A stretch of DNA of 64,000 bases, taken from NCBI RefSeq assembly GCF_900186955.1, contig NZ_LT906438.1:2728001-2792000 (forward strand). The letters are read 5' to 3'. This document shows, one piece after another, positions 27,082 to 37,561 of the stretch. The position numbers and the translations under genes are program-made. The notes under the pieces are model-generated. The model was not told where the DNA came from and did not search any database. It saw nothing but the letters and a program-made list of their open reading frames with translations. This DNA comes from Bacillus pumilus (GTDB lineage Bacteria; Bacillota; Bacilli; Bacillales; Bacillaceae). Positions within the stretch are counted from its first letter, which is position 1. Each line of letters starts with the position of its first letter.

Positions 27082-28134
27082 ATGCAAATGGATGTGACAA
27101 CTGATGCACTCATTGCAATCACCATCTTATGGGGGTTCGTTTTTATCTATGCAGTGATGGCATCAATGGATTTCGGCGCAGGATTTTGGTCCATGATTTA
27201 TATGAATAAAGAACAAACAAAGGCCGCTAATATCGCAAATAAGTACCTTTCTCCAACATGGGAAGTAACTAACGTATTCATTGTGGCAATTGTTGTCGCA
27301 TTGTTTAGTATGTTTCCAGGTGCGACCTTTGTCCTTGGTACTGTTTTATTAATACCCGGCAGCATTATATTATTGCTTCTTGCACTGCGAAGCGGGTTTC
27401 TCGTGTTTTCTCATTCTCTTCCTAAAAAATACAGAAAAGCAGTGACTTACATTTCAGGGATTAGCGGCTTTATCATTCCATCGATCCTGATCATGGTTCT
27501 TCCGATTACTCATGGTGGATTTATCTTTGAGGAGAACAACAACTACTCATTAGATCTTGGACTGGTCTTTACGAGTGCAAATGTCTATTCTTTTGTCGGC
27601 TTTGCCATTTTCAGCACCCTTTTTCTTTCGTCATTGCTTTTAGCTGATTTCTCGAATGTGGCTGATGAAGATGAAGCTTACAGCATTTATAGAAGAGGAG
27701 CGCTCATTACGGGTCCGCTTTCACTCATGATGGCCTTTTTCATCATGCTGACATTAAGAAGCGAGGCAAATTGGCTGTTCACAAAAATGATGCAGAACAT
27801 CCCTATTCTTCTTGTATCACTCCTGATGTTTTTGCTAGCAGGGCTGGCTCTATTTTTACCAAATAGTCGGTTTAAGCATAGAAAAGGCCGGCCTCGTTTA
27901 GCTGTCATTGCGATTACCATTCAATATTTTTTAGCAAGCTATGTGTACGGACGTGCCCATTTGCCTTATATGGCCTATCCGGATATTACAATCATGTCTG
28001 GATTTACAGACCCTGTGACATTTAGAGCATTATTTATCACGTATATTGTAGGTTTTATCATCTTATTCCCTGGGTTCTATTTCTTCTGGAAATTGTTTAT
28101 GAAGGATAAGCGCTATATTCGCCAGGAAGATTAA
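27082..28134 (+). CDS. ythB: Cytochrome bd-type quinol oxidase subunit II YthB
   Basis: This 350-residue CydB-family protein has about eight hydrophobic helices. The start FIYAVMASMDFGAGFWSM and later YVYGRAHLPYMAYPDI are typical of the Bacillus YthB branch. It partners YthA. AAGGAG precedes ATG 27082. No CydDC exporter lies beside it. Confidence 0.92.
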   Translation: MQMDVTTDALIAITILWGFVFIYAVMASMDFGAGFWSMIYMNKEQTKAANIANKYLSPTWEVTNVFIVAIVVALFSMFPGATFVLGTVLLIPGSIILLLLALRSGFLVFSHSLPKKYRKAVTYISGISGFIIPSILIMVLPITHGGFIFEENNNYSLDLGLVFTSANVYSFVGFAIFSTLFLSSLLLADFSNVADEDEAYSIYRRGALITGPLSLMMAFFIMLTLRSEANWLFTKMMQNIPILLVSLLMFLLAGLALFLPNSRFKHRKGRPRLAVIAITIQYFLASYVYGRAHLPYMAYPDITIMSGFTDPVTFRALFITYIVGFIILFPGFYFFWKLFMKDKRYIRQED

Positions 28135-28202
28135 CGTGAATGGATGAGGTTCATTTCGGTTACATTATAGAAGAAAGACATACTCAAAAGGAGGTCATCT
28201 GT

Positions 28203-28361
28203 ATGAGTCAAAAAATCCTTTGTGAAGTCAATAACTGTTCCTATTGGAATGCTGGAAACCGCTGTGGGGCAGATGCAATCTATGTCGTCAGCCACACAGG
28301 AAATACGGCTGAAAAAAGTGAAGAAACGGATTGTAAAACGTTTAAACCACAAGATCTTTAA
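28203..28361 (+). CDS. DUF1540 cysteine-rich small protein
   Basis: This 52-residue protein has the DUF1540 pattern CEVNNCSYWNAGNRCGADAI and a final Cys (TDCKTF), four cysteines that could bind a metal. AAAGGAGG precedes ATG 28203. The frame is open upstream, but the ribosome site fixes the start. Function unknown. Confidence 0.82.
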   Translation: MSQKILCEVNNCSYWNAGNRCGADAIYVVSHTGNTAEKSEETDCKTFKPQDL

Positions 28362-28386
28362 GTCTCATTTAAGGAGGCGCTTCGCA

Positions 28387-28578
28387 TTGAAACACGATCG
28401 GCTGCTTCAAACGTTTTTTTATGAAATTCTCGACGCGGACGAAGCCGCATTTTATCAGGCTGCTCACTCCTTTTTAAACCTTTGGGATTATGAATATGGC
28501 CATGCAGCAGACATGCCCAGTGAAATGAATCACTATATTGGACAGCTTGCTTATGACAGCGAACTGGTAGAAGAGTAA
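28387..28578 (+). CDS. Small conserved hypothetical protein, 63 aa
   Basis: TTG at 28387, following AAGGAGG by nine bases, opens a 63-residue acidic, aromatic-rich protein (MKHDRLLQTFFYEILDADEA near the start). There is no membrane segment. I do not recognise the family. The strong ribosome site and terminator directly after its stop support it. It lies between the DUF1540 gene and menC. Confidence 0.65.
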   Translation: MKHDRLLQTFFYEILDADEAAFYQAAHSFLNLWDYEYGHAADMPSEMNHYIGQLAYDSELVEE

Positions 28579-28608
28579 GAAAGAGCGGATCACCGCTCTT
28601 TCTTTTTT
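28579..28608 (+). terminator. Terminator before convergent menC
   Basis: AGAAAGAGCGG pairs with CCGCTCTTTCT around ATCA and is followed by T6. Confidence 0.87.
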
Positions 28609-28684
28609 GTTGAGACAGGAAGGAAAAACTTTCTCTCACTATATATAGATTTTATTGGATGTGCAAAAGGTGAATACCTTATTT

Positions 28685-29809
28685 TCACATCACAAAATCA
28701 TGTTTTGTAAAGACGTCAATTTTATCTGAGAAGGAACGAAGCGCTTGATAATCCACTTCTACGCCCATTCCTGGGGAACGAGGCACCTCAATAAAACCAT
28801 TTTCAACCTTGATTTCAGGAAAAATGATATCTTGCTCCCAATATTTTGACGAAGCGGAAATATCACCTGGAATTGTAAATTGCGGAAGCGAAGCAAGTGC
28901 CACGTTCTGCGCGCGGGAAATGCCTGTTTCAATCATTCCTCCGCACCATAACGGAATTTGATGCTCCTTACTGAATGTATGGATTTTGAGGGCTTCTGTC
29001 AGCCCTCCAACTCGTGAAGGCTTCACATTAATAATTTGACAGCTGCCAAGCTCTACAGCTTTTCTAGCATCATCTAAGGAACAAATACTTTCATCCAAAC
29101 ATATCGGTGTTTTTAAGTGCTTTTGCAAATGGCGATGATCGACGATATCATCTGCAGCTAATGGCTGTTCAATCATTAATAAACGAATGTCATCGAGCTG
29201 TTTGAGCTTGCTAATATCCTTTAATTCATAAGCAGAGTTTGCATCCGCCATTAGTGGAAGGTGAGGGAAAGACTCTCTAATTTTTTTAAGGAGTCCGATA
29301 TCCTGCCCCGGCTTAATTTTCACCTTCACCCGCTGATAACCTTGGTCCACAAATTGCTGTATTTGCTTCAGCATGTCATCAATGGGTCCTAACCCCGCCA
29401 CAACACCAGAAGGTATTCTATCCTTGGTGCCGCCTAATACATCTCGTAACGACTTATTCTCACGCTTCGCATAAATATCCCAAACAGCCGCTTCAATTCC
29501 CGCTTTCGCCATCCTATTGCCTTTAAATTGGTACAGGCTGTCTGGTATTTCTGAAGGGTGTGTAAAGGTGCGTGTCAGCACATTTGGTATAAAAAAGGCT
29601 CTCAGCATATGGTAACAAGTCTCAATGGTTTCTTCTGTATACCACGGAGAAGAAAAGGCTGACACCTCTCCCCATCCAGTCAATCCCGTTTGATCTTTTA
29701 CCTCGACAATAATAAACTCACGCTCTGAGATGGTCCCAAGACTTGTGGTAAATGGCTGCTTGAGCTTCATCGTGACATGATATAAAATTACTCGTTCAAT
29801 TTGAATCAT
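28685..29809 (-). CDS. menC: o-Succinylbenzoate synthase MenC
   Basis: This 374-residue enolase-superfamily enzyme dehydrates SHCHC to o-succinylbenzoate. The KxK pair (RVKVKIKPG near residue 163) and metal ligands in MADANSAYE, MIEQPL and LDESI are in family order. It is the last gene of menFDHBEC. It starts 14 bases inside the end of menE with AAAGGGG upstream. Confidence 0.94.
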   Translation of the reverse strand: MIQIERVILYHVTMKLKQPFTTSLGTISEREFIIVEVKDQTGLTGWGEVSAFSSPWYTEETIETCYHMLRAFFIPNVLTRTFTHPSEIPDSLYQFKGNRMAKAGIEAAVWDIYAKRENKSLRDVLGGTKDRIPSGVVAGLGPIDDMLKQIQQFVDQGYQRVKVKIKPGQDIGLLKKIRESFPHLPLMADANSAYELKDISKLKQLDDIRLLMIEQPLAADDIVDHRHLQKHLKTPICLDESICSLDDARKAVELGSCQIINVKPSRVGGLTEALKIHTFSKEHQIPLWCGGMIETGISRAQNVALASLPQFTIPGDISASSKYWEQDIIFPEIKVENGFIEVPRSPGMGVEVDYQALRSFSDKIDVFTKHDFVM

Positions 29810-31256
29810 CTAAAAACCCCTTTGACTTGAGTCTGTGCCTTTGCAATTTATTTGACGCATTTCTTGGCAGCTCGTCCACAAAGTGAAAAGCGGCAGGCCA
29901 TTTATATTTTGCTAGATGCGACTCACATAAAGCATAGAGCTCGTTCTCCGGTATTTTATGGTCTGTGACAAGAAAGGCAGCTGGTACCTCTCCCCATCTA
30001 TCATCATACATACCCGTCACTCCGGCTTCCTTTACATGCGGATGTGTTAACAGGATCGCTTCAATTTCAGCAGGATAAATATTCTCACCGCCAGAAATAA
30101 TTAAATCTGAACGGCGGTCAAGCACAAATAAAAATCCTTCCTCATCCACATAGCCGATATCACCCGTTTTCAGCCAGCCTTGATCAAAAGCAGCCGCGGT
30201 CGCCTCTTCGCGGTAAAGGTACCCTTTCATGACATTTGCCCCTTTCACCATAATTTCGCCATGCTCAAAAGGACGACAAATGCGCGTACCATCTTGAATT
30301 TTCAGCTCACATCCAAAAAGGGGTTTTCCCGCTGATCCAAGCTTCTCTACACTAAATTCAGGCGCAAGGGTCACAATTTGTGAACAGGTTTCTGTCATGC
30401 CGTACGATTGAAACACAGGGAAGCCTTTCTCTTTGCTTTCTTGAAGCATCGCAAAAGGCGCAGGTCCTCCGCCTAATAACAGACAGCGCAAAGAAGACGG
30501 ACATTCTTCCAGCCTGCTTAATAAACGGGATAACATCGTTTGAACAACAGATATCATCGTCACACGATGCTGTTCAATCGAACCCTTTACTTCATCGACA
30601 TCAAACTTTTGATGAAGTACGACAGTCATCCCATAAATCACAGACTTAAATAAAGCGGATAACCCGCTAATATGAAAAAGAGGCAGTGCAATAAGCCAGC
30701 GGTCATCCTCTCTGAGGCCCATATTGAGTGCAGAGGAAACAGCACTATAAAAATGATTACCAAACGTTTGCTCGACCCCTTTTGGTTGTCCTGTTGTGCC
30801 AGACGTATACATGATCGTTGCTGTTTCATTCAAATCAAATTCGCTTTCGATTTTCTTTCCATTGTCGTGACCTGCTTCTGGTAAAGTCTCCATTATATAA
30901 ACGGGTAGATCACCCTTATGATCACTTGCATAAACAGGTTCAGTAAATAAAGCGGCTGCTTTTGCATCTTCAAGTTGATAGCGCCTTTCAGCTTTTGTTA
31001 ACTTATTGTTCAATAGCACGATTTTGAATCCTAATGAAAAACAAGCATGAACAAGCATCACCATTTGAGGCTGGTTGTTCATCAAAAGCCCGACCGTTTC
31101 CCCTTTTTTTAATGATGCTTGTGCAAGTCTATTTGAAAGCTCATTGACTTCATCAGCTAAATCGCGAAATGTCCACTGTTTATCCTGATAAATGAGTGCG
31201 ACTCTTTCTGGTGTTAAATAAGCACGGTGCAGCAGCCAATTCGGTTGCTTCATCAT
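29796..31256 (-). CDS. menE: o-Succinylbenzoate-CoA ligase MenE
   Basis: This 486-residue adenylate-forming enzyme has the P-loop MYTSGTTGQPKG, SYGMTE, TGDIGY and the late RNASNKLQRH lysine region. It activates OSB to OSB-CoA in menaquinone synthesis. AAAGGAGG lies before tandem ATGs. A hairpin with T-rich tail in the gap after menB may reduce its expression relative to upstream genes. Confidence 0.95.
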   Translation of the reverse strand: MMKQPNWLLHRAYLTPERVALIYQDKQWTFRDLADEVNELSNRLAQASLKKGETVGLLMNNQPQMVMLVHACFSLGFKIVLLNNKLTKAERRYQLEDAKAAALFTEPVYASDHKGDLPVYIMETLPEAGHDNGKKIESEFDLNETATIMYTSGTTGQPKGVEQTFGNHFYSAVSSALNMGLREDDRWLIALPLFHISGLSALFKSVIYGMTVVLHQKFDVDEVKGSIEQHRVTMISVVQTMLSRLLSRLEECPSSLRCLLLGGGPAPFAMLQESKEKGFPVFQSYGMTETCSQIVTLAPEFSVEKLGSAGKPLFGCELKIQDGTRICRPFEHGEIMVKGANVMKGYLYREEATAAAFDQGWLKTGDIGYVDEEGFLFVLDRRSDLIISGGENIYPAEIEAILLTHPHVKEAGVTGMYDDRWGEVPAAFLVTDHKIPENELYALCESHLAKYKWPAAFHFVDELPRNASNKLQRHRLKSKGFLDDSN

Positions 31257-31274
31257 GACACCTCCTTTTTGTAA

Positions 31275-31309
31275 AAGAAAACAGCTTAGTCTGATGCACT
31301 AAGCTGTTT
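31275..31309 (-). terminator. Intercistronic terminator between menB and menE
   Basis: AACAGCTTAGT (31280-31290) pairs perfectly with ACTAAGCTGTT (31298-31308). On the minus strand it is followed by TTCTTTTAC. The eleven-pair stem with an imperfect T-run suggests a partial terminator or RNA-end stabiliser inside the operon. Confidence 0.7.
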
Positions 31310-31327
31310 TTCATCGCTATGATTGAA

Positions 31328-32146
31328 TCAAGGGAAACGCGGGAACTGACCGAAGTCCGGCTTGCGTTTTTCCTTAAAGGAATCGCGTCCTTCTTTTGCT
31401 TCATCTGTTGTGTAATAAAGAAGTGTCGCATCTCCTGCAAATTGTTGAATTCCAGCTAATCCATCCGTATCTGCATTAAATGCAGCCTTCAAGAATCGTA
31501 AAGCAGTCGGGCTCTTTTCTAGCATCTCCTCGCACCACTTCACTGTTTCCTCTTCAAGCTGCTCTAATGGTACAACAGTATTAACAAGTCCCATATCAAG
31601 CGCTTCTTGTGCATTGTATTGACGGCATAAGTACCAGATTTCTCTCGCTTTCTTATGACCAACAATACGTGCAAGGTAGCCTGAGCCATAACCAGCATCA
31701 AAGCTGCCTACTTTTGGACCAGTTTGTCCAAAAATCGCATTATCTGCTGCAATTGTCAGGTCACATACAATATGAAGAACGTGCCCGCCGCCGATTGCAT
31801 AACCAGCAACCATCGCAACAACAGGTTTTGGAATCACACGAATTAAACGCTGTAAGTCGAGTACATTTAGACGCGGAATTTGATCGTCTCCTACATAACC
31901 GCCATGACCGCGTACTTTTTGATCTCCACCAGAACAGAATGCTTTGCCGCCAGCACCTGCAAGTACGATCACACCAACATTCGAATTATCACGAGCACGT
32001 GAAAATGCATCAATCAATTCACTCACAGTCTTTGGTGTAAACGCGTTATGTACATGTGGACGATTAATCGTGATCTTTGCAATCCCATTGCATGTTTCAT
32101 ATAAAATTTCGTCATATTGACGCTCAGTTTGCCATTCAATAGCCAT
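31328..32146 (-). CDS. menB: 1,4-Dihydroxy-2-naphthoyl-CoA synthase MenB
   Basis: This 272-residue crotonase-fold enzyme closes the naphthoate ring from OSB-CoA. Motifs [29 protein letters not shown] and [11 protein letters not shown] are those of MenB and are nearly identical to B. subtilis. The start is ATG at 32146 behind GAGGAGG; a TTG one codon earlier is less likely. Confidence 0.97.
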   Translation of the reverse strand: MAIEWQTERQYDEILYETCNGIAKITINRPHVHNAFTPKTVSELIDAFSRARDNSNVGVIVLAGAGGKAFCSGGDQKVRGHGGYVGDDQIPRLNVLDLQRLIRVIPKPVVAMVAGYAIGGGHVLHIVCDLTIAADNAIFGQTGPKVGSFDAGYGSGYLARIVGHKKAREIWYLCRQYNAQEALDMGLVNTVVPLEQLEEETVKWCEEMLEKSPTALRFLKAAFNADTDGLAGIQQFAGDATLLYYTTDEAKEGRDSFKEKRKPDFGQFPRFP

Positions 32147-32160
32147 CAATAGTTCCTCCT

Positions 32161-32985
32161 CTAATCTTGCGTAATAAACTCACTTACTATTTTACCAAAA
32201 AAATGTGGTTGTTCCACATGAACTGTATGCCCAGCCTGCTCAGCCAATATGAATTGACTGCCTTCAAGCTCCTGCTGCATACGTGTGGCGATCTTGCAGA
32301 ACTTTTCATCAAGCGCTCCGCACATCAACAAAACAGGTAAATTCATATGCTTTAACCCCTTCCAAACAGAGGGCTGCGAACCTGTTCCTATGCCTTCTAA
32401 GCTGCGAGCCAGTCCAAGTGGATTGGCTTTTAGCCTTTCCTCTCGTAGTTGAGCCTGCGTGTCAGCTGATAAAGTTTTCTGAGAAGCAAACAGTGGAATA
32501 CTCTCCCAAAAATCCACAAACTTCACTAAACCTTCATGTCTCATTTTCTGAGCCAGCTGATGATCATGTTTGAGTCTTGCCATCCGCTCTTTAAACGTGC
32601 GAAGCCCTGGAGAGGTACTCTCTAGAATCAACTTGTTGACTCGCTCTGAATAACGAGAGGCAAATGATAAAGCAATACGTCCTCCCATAGAATATCCGAG
32701 AATATTCACTTTGTGAAGCTTTAATTGGTTTAAAATCTCTGCAAGATCTGCTAGCTGATGCGACATCGCATATCTTCTTATATTTTCTGGTGAGTCCGTG
32801 CGGCCATGTCCAAGCAGGCTAACTTGAATCAATCTTGTATTTCCCATATAAGCATTCAAGAATGTCCAAGAAGCCGCGCTTCCAGTGAAGCCGTGTAAGC
32901 ATAGCGTGGCATTCTCACCTGATGGATTCTGATCCACCACCTCGTAAGCCACACCATCACGCATCCGTATTATGAAAGAAGACAT
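32161..32985 (-). CDS. menH: SHCHC synthase MenH
   Basis: This 274-residue alpha/beta hydrolase has nucleophile elbow GYSMGG and a late [10 protein letters not shown] histidine. It removes pyruvate from SEPHCHC to form SHCHC. It overlaps the end of menD by 16 bases. The ribosome site at the ATG is weak, suggesting translation coupled to menD. Confidence 0.92.
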   Translation of the reverse strand: MSSFIIRMRDGVAYEVVDQNPSGENATLCLHGFTGSAASWTFLNAYMGNTRLIQVSLLGHGRTDSPENIRRYAMSHQLADLAEILNQLKLHKVNILGYSMGGRIALSFASRYSERVNKLILESTSPGLRTFKERMARLKHDHQLAQKMRHEGLVKFVDFWESIPLFASQKTLSADTQAQLREERLKANPLGLARSLEGIGTGSQPSVWKGLKHMNLPVLLMCGALDEKFCKIATRMQQELEGSQFILAEQAGHTVHVEQPHFFGKIVSEFITQD

Positions 32986-34712
32986 TCTTTTTTCACTTCT
33001 TCCAATATGTCATCCATCATTTGACGATGCTTGCTTACACGAGAATGCCGATCTGTTTCAATTTCAATTAAATGAAGTCCAGGCTCTTCTATATGCGCCT
33101 TGTAGACATCATGTAATTCTTGTTTCGTTGACGGTTTCGAATAGGTTCCCCCATACAACTTCGAAGCATACTCAAAATTCAGTCCAGTCGGTGTACCAAA
33201 GAGTTTTTCATAATACGGTTCCTCAGACGCCTGTGGAAGGAAAGAAAAGATGCCTCCTCCATCATTGTTTAACAACACAACCGTCAGTGGAATGTCCATC
33301 AACTTCGCTGCAAGGAGACCATTCATATCATGGTAAAATGATAAATCTCCAATCACTAAGGTGACCGGCTGTTTCAAAGCTGCATACGTGCCAAGTGCTG
33401 TAGACACAACACCATCAATACCATTTGCTCCTCGATTCGCCATCATTCGAAAAGGCTTCGATTGCGCTTCAAAAAATGTATCCACATCACGAATCGGCAT
33501 ACTATTCCCGATAAAAAAGACACTCTCCTTCGGCAAAAGATGCTGAAGCTGACGGTACACATTCCCCTCAAATGACAGATCCTCATCAGAATAATGGGAA
33601 GCATGCGTTCTGAATGATGAATTTGCATCCTGCCAGCGCTTTAGAAAACTTGTATCCTCACGTTGATCCGATCTATTGACTACTTCATCTACAAAAGCTG
33701 CCACATCACTTTCAAAGACATATGAAGCACTCAGCCCAGGATCTCGAAAACCTCCGGCAGCATCAACAACAATCTGATTCACTTCCGCATGTTTTTCCAG
33801 CCACTTGAATAAAGGCTTAGACACAGGCATCGGTCCAAAACGAATGACCATATCCGGCAATAGGTGCTGCTGCAATGCTTCATCTTTCAATAAAGAATCA
33901 TACGCATCAATAATAAGATCTGCATGCTCATGACCATTTCGCAAATGAGAAAGCGGGTCCGCTAAAATCGGCATATGCAAGGCTTTTGAAAGACGTAATA
34001 CTGCCTCTTTCTCTTCCTCCGTATGAAGCTCGCCACACACAATCAGTCCCTTTTTGGAACGGTTCATAACCGTCACAATTTCATATATCGCATCATCATT
34101 TGGGAAAGCCTGTCCTGTAGCTAATACTTTTTTCCGGTCTGTTTCTTCTCGCTCGAAAGGATCAATAGACAAATCAGGAAGCAATGGTTCTCTCAGAGGG
34201 ACATTGATTTGTACAGGTCCCTTCGGCTCTTGCATCGACATATGATTTGCTCTTGCCGCAGCCGTCTGAACATAGCGTAACATCTTCTGACTTTCTTCTG
34301 GCAATGCTAAGTCTGTGAACCATTTAACAAACTTACCGAATAAGAATTGCTGATCAATCGCTTGAGGTGCTCCAACTTCCCTCAATTCGTGCGGCCGATC
34401 AGCAGTTAAAACAATAAGTGGGACACGGGAATAATGTGCCTCTACAATGGCTGGGTAAAAGTTAGCTGCTGCTGTACCTGACGTACAAATAAGCAGCACT
34501 GGTGTTTGACTTGCTTTTGCAAGACCAAGCGCATAAAAAGCAGCAGACCGTTCATCCACTAATACATGGACATTGATGTCTTGGTGGGCTAGAGCCAGCA
34601 TTGCAAGCGGGGTCGAACGAGAACCTGGACAGACAACTGCCTCTTGTACGCCACCTTGGACAAATTCATCCATCAATCTGCCAATATATGTTGTCATGAT
34701 TTGATTATTCAA
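32970..34712 (-). CDS. menD: SEPHCHC synthase MenD (ThDP-dependent)
   Basis: This 580-residue enzyme adds a succinic-semialdehyde-ThDP unit to isochorismate. Recognisable parts are [32 protein letters not shown] text, and the ThDP site [16 protein letters not shown] with [17 protein letters not shown] at 34712 lies eight bases after GGAGG and gives exactly the B. subtilis length, so it is preferred to the TTG at 34727. It overlaps menF by 8 bases. Confidence 0.95.
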   Translation of the reverse strand: MNNQIMTTYIGRLMDEFVQGGVQEAVVCPGSRSTPLAMLALAHQDINVHVLVDERSAAFYALGLAKASQTPVLLICTSGTAAANFYPAIVEAHYSRVPLIVLTADRPHELREVGAPQAIDQQFLFGKFVKWFTDLALPEESQKMLRYVQTAAARANHMSMQEPKGPVQINVPLREPLLPDLSIDPFEREETDRKKVLATGQAFPNDDAIYEIVTVMNRSKKGLIVCGELHTEEEKEAVLRLSKALHMPILADPLSHLRNGHEHADLIIDAYDSLLKDEALQQHLLPDMVIRFGPMPVSKPLFKWLEKHAEVNQIVVDAAGGFRDPGLSASYVFESDVAAFVDEVVNRSDQREDTSFLKRWQDANSSFRTHASHYSDEDLSFEGNVYRQLQHLLPKESVFFIGNSMPIRDVDTFFEAQSKPFRMMANRGANGIDGVVSTALGTYAALKQPVTLVIGDLSFYHDMNGLLAAKLMDIPLTVVLLNNDGGGIFSFLPQASEEPYYEKLFGTPTGLNFEYASKLYGGTYSKPSTKQELHDVYKAHIEEPGLHLIEIETDRHSRVSKHRQMMDDILEEVKKECLLS

Positions 34713-36123
34713 TAGGACGACCTCCAAGGGCAGATAGCATTGGTCTTAATTTCACTTGCGTTTCCTCGTACTCCTGCTTTGCAAGGGAATCCTCTACAAT
34801 GCCGCAGCCAGCGAACAAACGAACATGGTCTTCCTCAATAAGACCTGACCGAATGGCAACAGCAAATTCTCCATTATCCTGAGAGTCAATCCACCCTACC
34901 GGCGCTGCGTACCAGCCACGTTTCAACGGTTCGATTTCACGAATGACCTCAACCGCCTTTTCCTTCGGATATCCGCCTAATGCTGGCGTCGGATGGAGCT
35001 GTTCAATTAATGAAAAGAGAGAACAGCTGCTTTTAATTTCTCCTACAATCGGTGTAAACAAATGCTGAATGTTTTTTGTTTTATAAAGACTAGGTTGATT
35101 TGGTTTATGCACGCGAAGGCAATTAGCCTCAAATGCTTGCTCAATCATATTGACAACAATTTGATGTTCAATCAAATTCTTCTCATCATGCAGCAGTTCC
35201 TCGCCTAATGCTCGATCTTCCGCTTCATCTTTTCCACGAACAATCGAACCTGCTAAACAAGATGAAAAGACCTCTCCGCCGCTTTTTTTCACTAAGCGTT
35301 CCGGCGTAGCTCCGACAAATGCTTGTTTCCCCTGTTCAACCGCAAATACATAACTCGTTGTTTGATGCTTTAATAATTCTGATAACAGTGGAGCGAGTTC
35401 AATTTGATTTTTATAGTGAAGCAAGACTTCTCTTGCTAAAACAACCTTTTCATATTCGTTTGCACGAATGTGGTCTGTCGCTTCTTGGATCGCCTTCATC
35501 CATTCCTTCACATCTCGTTCTTCCATATGAACAAGTTCAGCTTGTCCACCATGTCTGAGCGGTAATGTTTCGTAATGAGAGGCTTTTTGTTCTAATTCTT
35601 GAATGAGCTGATGAACATTCCCGTCCACCTGCTTCCATTCATTGATCGTCAGAAACGTGCCTTCTTTCGAGACAGTAAGCATCATCGATGGCACAAAAAA
35701 ATGAGCCTCGCCAAAAGCTTCCCAGTGACACGCCTTCTCTTCATACGGATCAAATGAGAATCCTCCAAATAAAAGCGGACCAACAGCCGCTTGCCTTAAC
35801 TCCTTCTCATCATGAAAATGGAACATGTGCTGCTTCAGCTGTTCCCATTCTTGATGGACTGTATCAAATCGTTCCTTGCCTTGCTCAGATGATTTAATAA
35901 CGGCCGCTCTGCCAAGTCCAGAAAATATCATTTGGCTTTCTGGATCAGACCAAAAAAACCGCTCGCCTAAAAAATCCGCTTCGCCGCTTTGGAAAAAGGC
36001 AAGAGGATCCAGATCGTCAACTCTTCTGGAGTAGCTTATCAAAACAGCATGGTTGACGTTATTCGCTTCTTCTAATGTCGCAAGCGCTTCCTGCCGGAAA
36101 GTACTTTGCACTGTTGTCACCAT
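34705..36123 (-). CDS. menF: Isochorismate synthase MenF
   Basis: This 472-residue chorismate-utilising enzyme forms isochorismate, the first committed step to menaquinone. Signature blocks are [38 protein letters not shown] and FAGCGIV. The start ATG at 36123 follows TGGAGG; the open frame extends 23 hydrophobic codons upstream without support. It is the first gene of menFDHBEC, with a hairpin in its leader. Confidence 0.95.
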   Translation of the reverse strand: MVTTVQSTFRQEALATLEEANNVNHAVLISYSRRVDDLDPLAFFQSGEADFLGERFFWSDPESQMIFSGLGRAAVIKSSEQGKERFDTVHQEWEQLKQHMFHFHDEKELRQAAVGPLLFGGFSFDPYEEKACHWEAFGEAHFFVPSMMLTVSKEGTFLTINEWKQVDGNVHQLIQELEQKASHYETLPLRHGGQAELVHMEERDVKEWMKAIQEATDHIRANEYEKVVLAREVLLHYKNQIELAPLLSELLKHQTTSYVFAVEQGKQAFVGATPERLVKKSGGEVFSSCLAGSIVRGKDEAEDRALGEELLHDEKNLIEHQIVVNMIEQAFEANCLRVHKPNQPSLYKTKNIQHLFTPIVGEIKSSCSLFSLIEQLHPTPALGGYPKEKAVEVIREIEPLKRGWYAAPVGWIDSQDNGEFAVAIRSGLIEEDHVRLFAGCGIVEDSLAKQEYEETQVKLRPMLSALGGRPIE

Positions 36124-36189
36124 GATACATTCCTCCAAAATCCATGAAATAACATAAAAAAATAAAACCATAATGAAAAAATACGTGAA

Positions 36190-36208
36190 CATTCGAGTAT
36201 GTCGAATG
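36190..36208 (-). repeat. Perfect dyad in the menF leader
   Basis: CATTCGA (36190-36196) and TCGAATG (36202-36208) are perfect inverted repeats with a five-base loop. They lie between a TATAAT-like box at about 36222-36227 (minus strand) and menF. The dyad may be an operator or an RNA hairpin. Confidence 0.45.
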
Positions 36209-36431
36209 ACCTGCTTTTCTATTATAAACCTTAACAGATGAACTTAGTAAAGAAAACAGCTTTTTAAACCTAGAATCCTTATTATATCACGCTTTCTAGA
36301 TTTTTTCGCTCCTGCTTCTTGAAACGAGAGCATCTATAAGAAAAATGGAAAGTCTTGTTCTAAGATCAAGCTTTCTCTCGATATGGCAACGATTAGCAAA
36401 CATCTTTTTCAGGTTTCATCGCATCAATATA

Positions 36432-36459
36432 TTGACACCTTTTTGAACTTTGCTAAACT
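36432..36459 (+). promoter_or_regulatory. menA promoter
   Basis: TTGACA (36432-36437), 16 bp, TAAACT (36454-36459). It lies 46 bp before the menA ATG. The rest of the 382-bp menF-menA gap shows only AT-rich sequence, the menF leader and no further gene. Confidence 0.65.
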
Positions 36460-36505
36460 GGAATTTGGACGTGTACGTATTTTTTTATTTAAAGGAGTAT
36501 ATTTT

Positions 36506-37444
36506 ATGCAGCATCAATCGATATCAGATCAGCTTTCACCGATTAAGCCTGATAAGAACTGGCGGATTTGGTGGAATTTACTACGACCGCATACATTAAC
36601 AGCAGCATTTATTCCCGTTACTTTAGGAACTGTTCTCGCACTTCCAAGTGGTCAAATACATGTTGGGCTATTTTTAGCTATGCTGTTTGCATCTATGTTT
36701 ATCCAAATCGCAACGAACATGTTTAATGAGTACTTTGATTATGTTCGCGGATTGGACAACGAGAAATCTGTCGGCATCGGCGGCGCCATTGTCAGAAATG
36801 GTGTGAAACCTAAAACCGTTCTCAGCCTTGCTTATGCACTATTTGCGCTTTCTTTACTACTAGGGGTGTACATTTGCATGATGTCTAGCTGGTGGATTGC
36901 ACTGATAGGACTCATATGTATGGCAGCAGGCTATTTCTATACAGGCGGTCCTGTTCCTATTGCATATACACCGTTTGGAGAAGTTGTGTCAGGTGCTTTT
37001 ATGGGACTAGGAATCATCCTGATCAGTTTCTATATTCAAACAGGCACACTGACGTCTAAAGCTGTTCTCGTCTCATTACCAATTTCTATTTTAGTTGGTG
37101 CCATCTTACTATCGAACAATATCCGCGATTTAGACGGCGATAAAGAAAATGGACGAAAAACACTTGCTATTCTTGCTGGGCGAAAGGCTGCTGTGAACAT
37201 TTTACTTTCCATGTTTTTGATCTCTTATGTACTTATTTTTGTTTATATCTTCACAGATATTGTCGGCCTTTGGAGTCTTCTTGTTTTACTCAGTGTCCCA
37301 AAAGCATATACAGCTATCAAAGAATTTAAGCAAAAAGAAAAACCAATTGAATTAATGAATGCCATGAAATCTACAGCTCAAACCAATACATTTTTCGGTT
37401 TCCTGCTGACAATCGCTTTGATCTTACAATACTATATCGCGTAA
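36506..37444 (+). CDS. menA: 1,4-Dihydroxy-2-naphthoate polyprenyltransferase MenA
   Basis: This 312-residue UbiA-family membrane enzyme joins DHNA to heptaprenyl diphosphate. The prenyl-diphosphate/Mg sites NMFNEYFDYVRGLDNE and NNIRDLDGDKENGRKTL are both present among about eight helices. The start ATG at 36506 follows AAAGGAG; a 41-codon upstream extension of the frame is rejected. It is divergent from the menFDHBEC operon. Confidence 0.95.
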   Translation: MQHQSISDQLSPIKPDKNWRIWWNLLRPHTLTAAFIPVTLGTVLALPSGQIHVGLFLAMLFASMFIQIATNMFNEYFDYVRGLDNEKSVGIGGAIVRNGVKPKTVLSLAYALFALSLLLGVYICMMSSWWIALIGLICMAAGYFYTGGPVPIAYTPFGEVVSGAFMGLGIILISFYIQTGTLTSKAVLVSLPISILVGAILLSNNIRDLDGDKENGRKTLAILAGRKAAVNILLSMFLISYVLIFVYIFTDIVGLWSLLVLLSVPKAYTAIKEFKQKEKPIELMNAMKSTAQTNTFFGFLLTIALILQYYIA

Positions 37445-37449
37445 CAAAG

Positions 37450-37475
37450 AACGCCTGCAGCCGCAGGCGTTTTTT
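37450..37475 (+). terminator. Terminator of menA
   Basis: AACGCCTGC pairs with GCAGGCGTT around AGCC and is followed by T6. Confidence 0.9.
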
Positions 37476-37561
37476 CATGAGGAATTGCTTCAATTTGGAA
37501 CTAGTCTTACAGACAAAATTGCTCATACTAATATTATGTTTGATATGAAAGGATGATCGCT

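Noticed and set aside
36383..36505. 41-residue N-terminal extension of menA
   Set aside because: It crosses the menA promoter and lacks a ribosome site; ATG 36506 has AAAGGAG.
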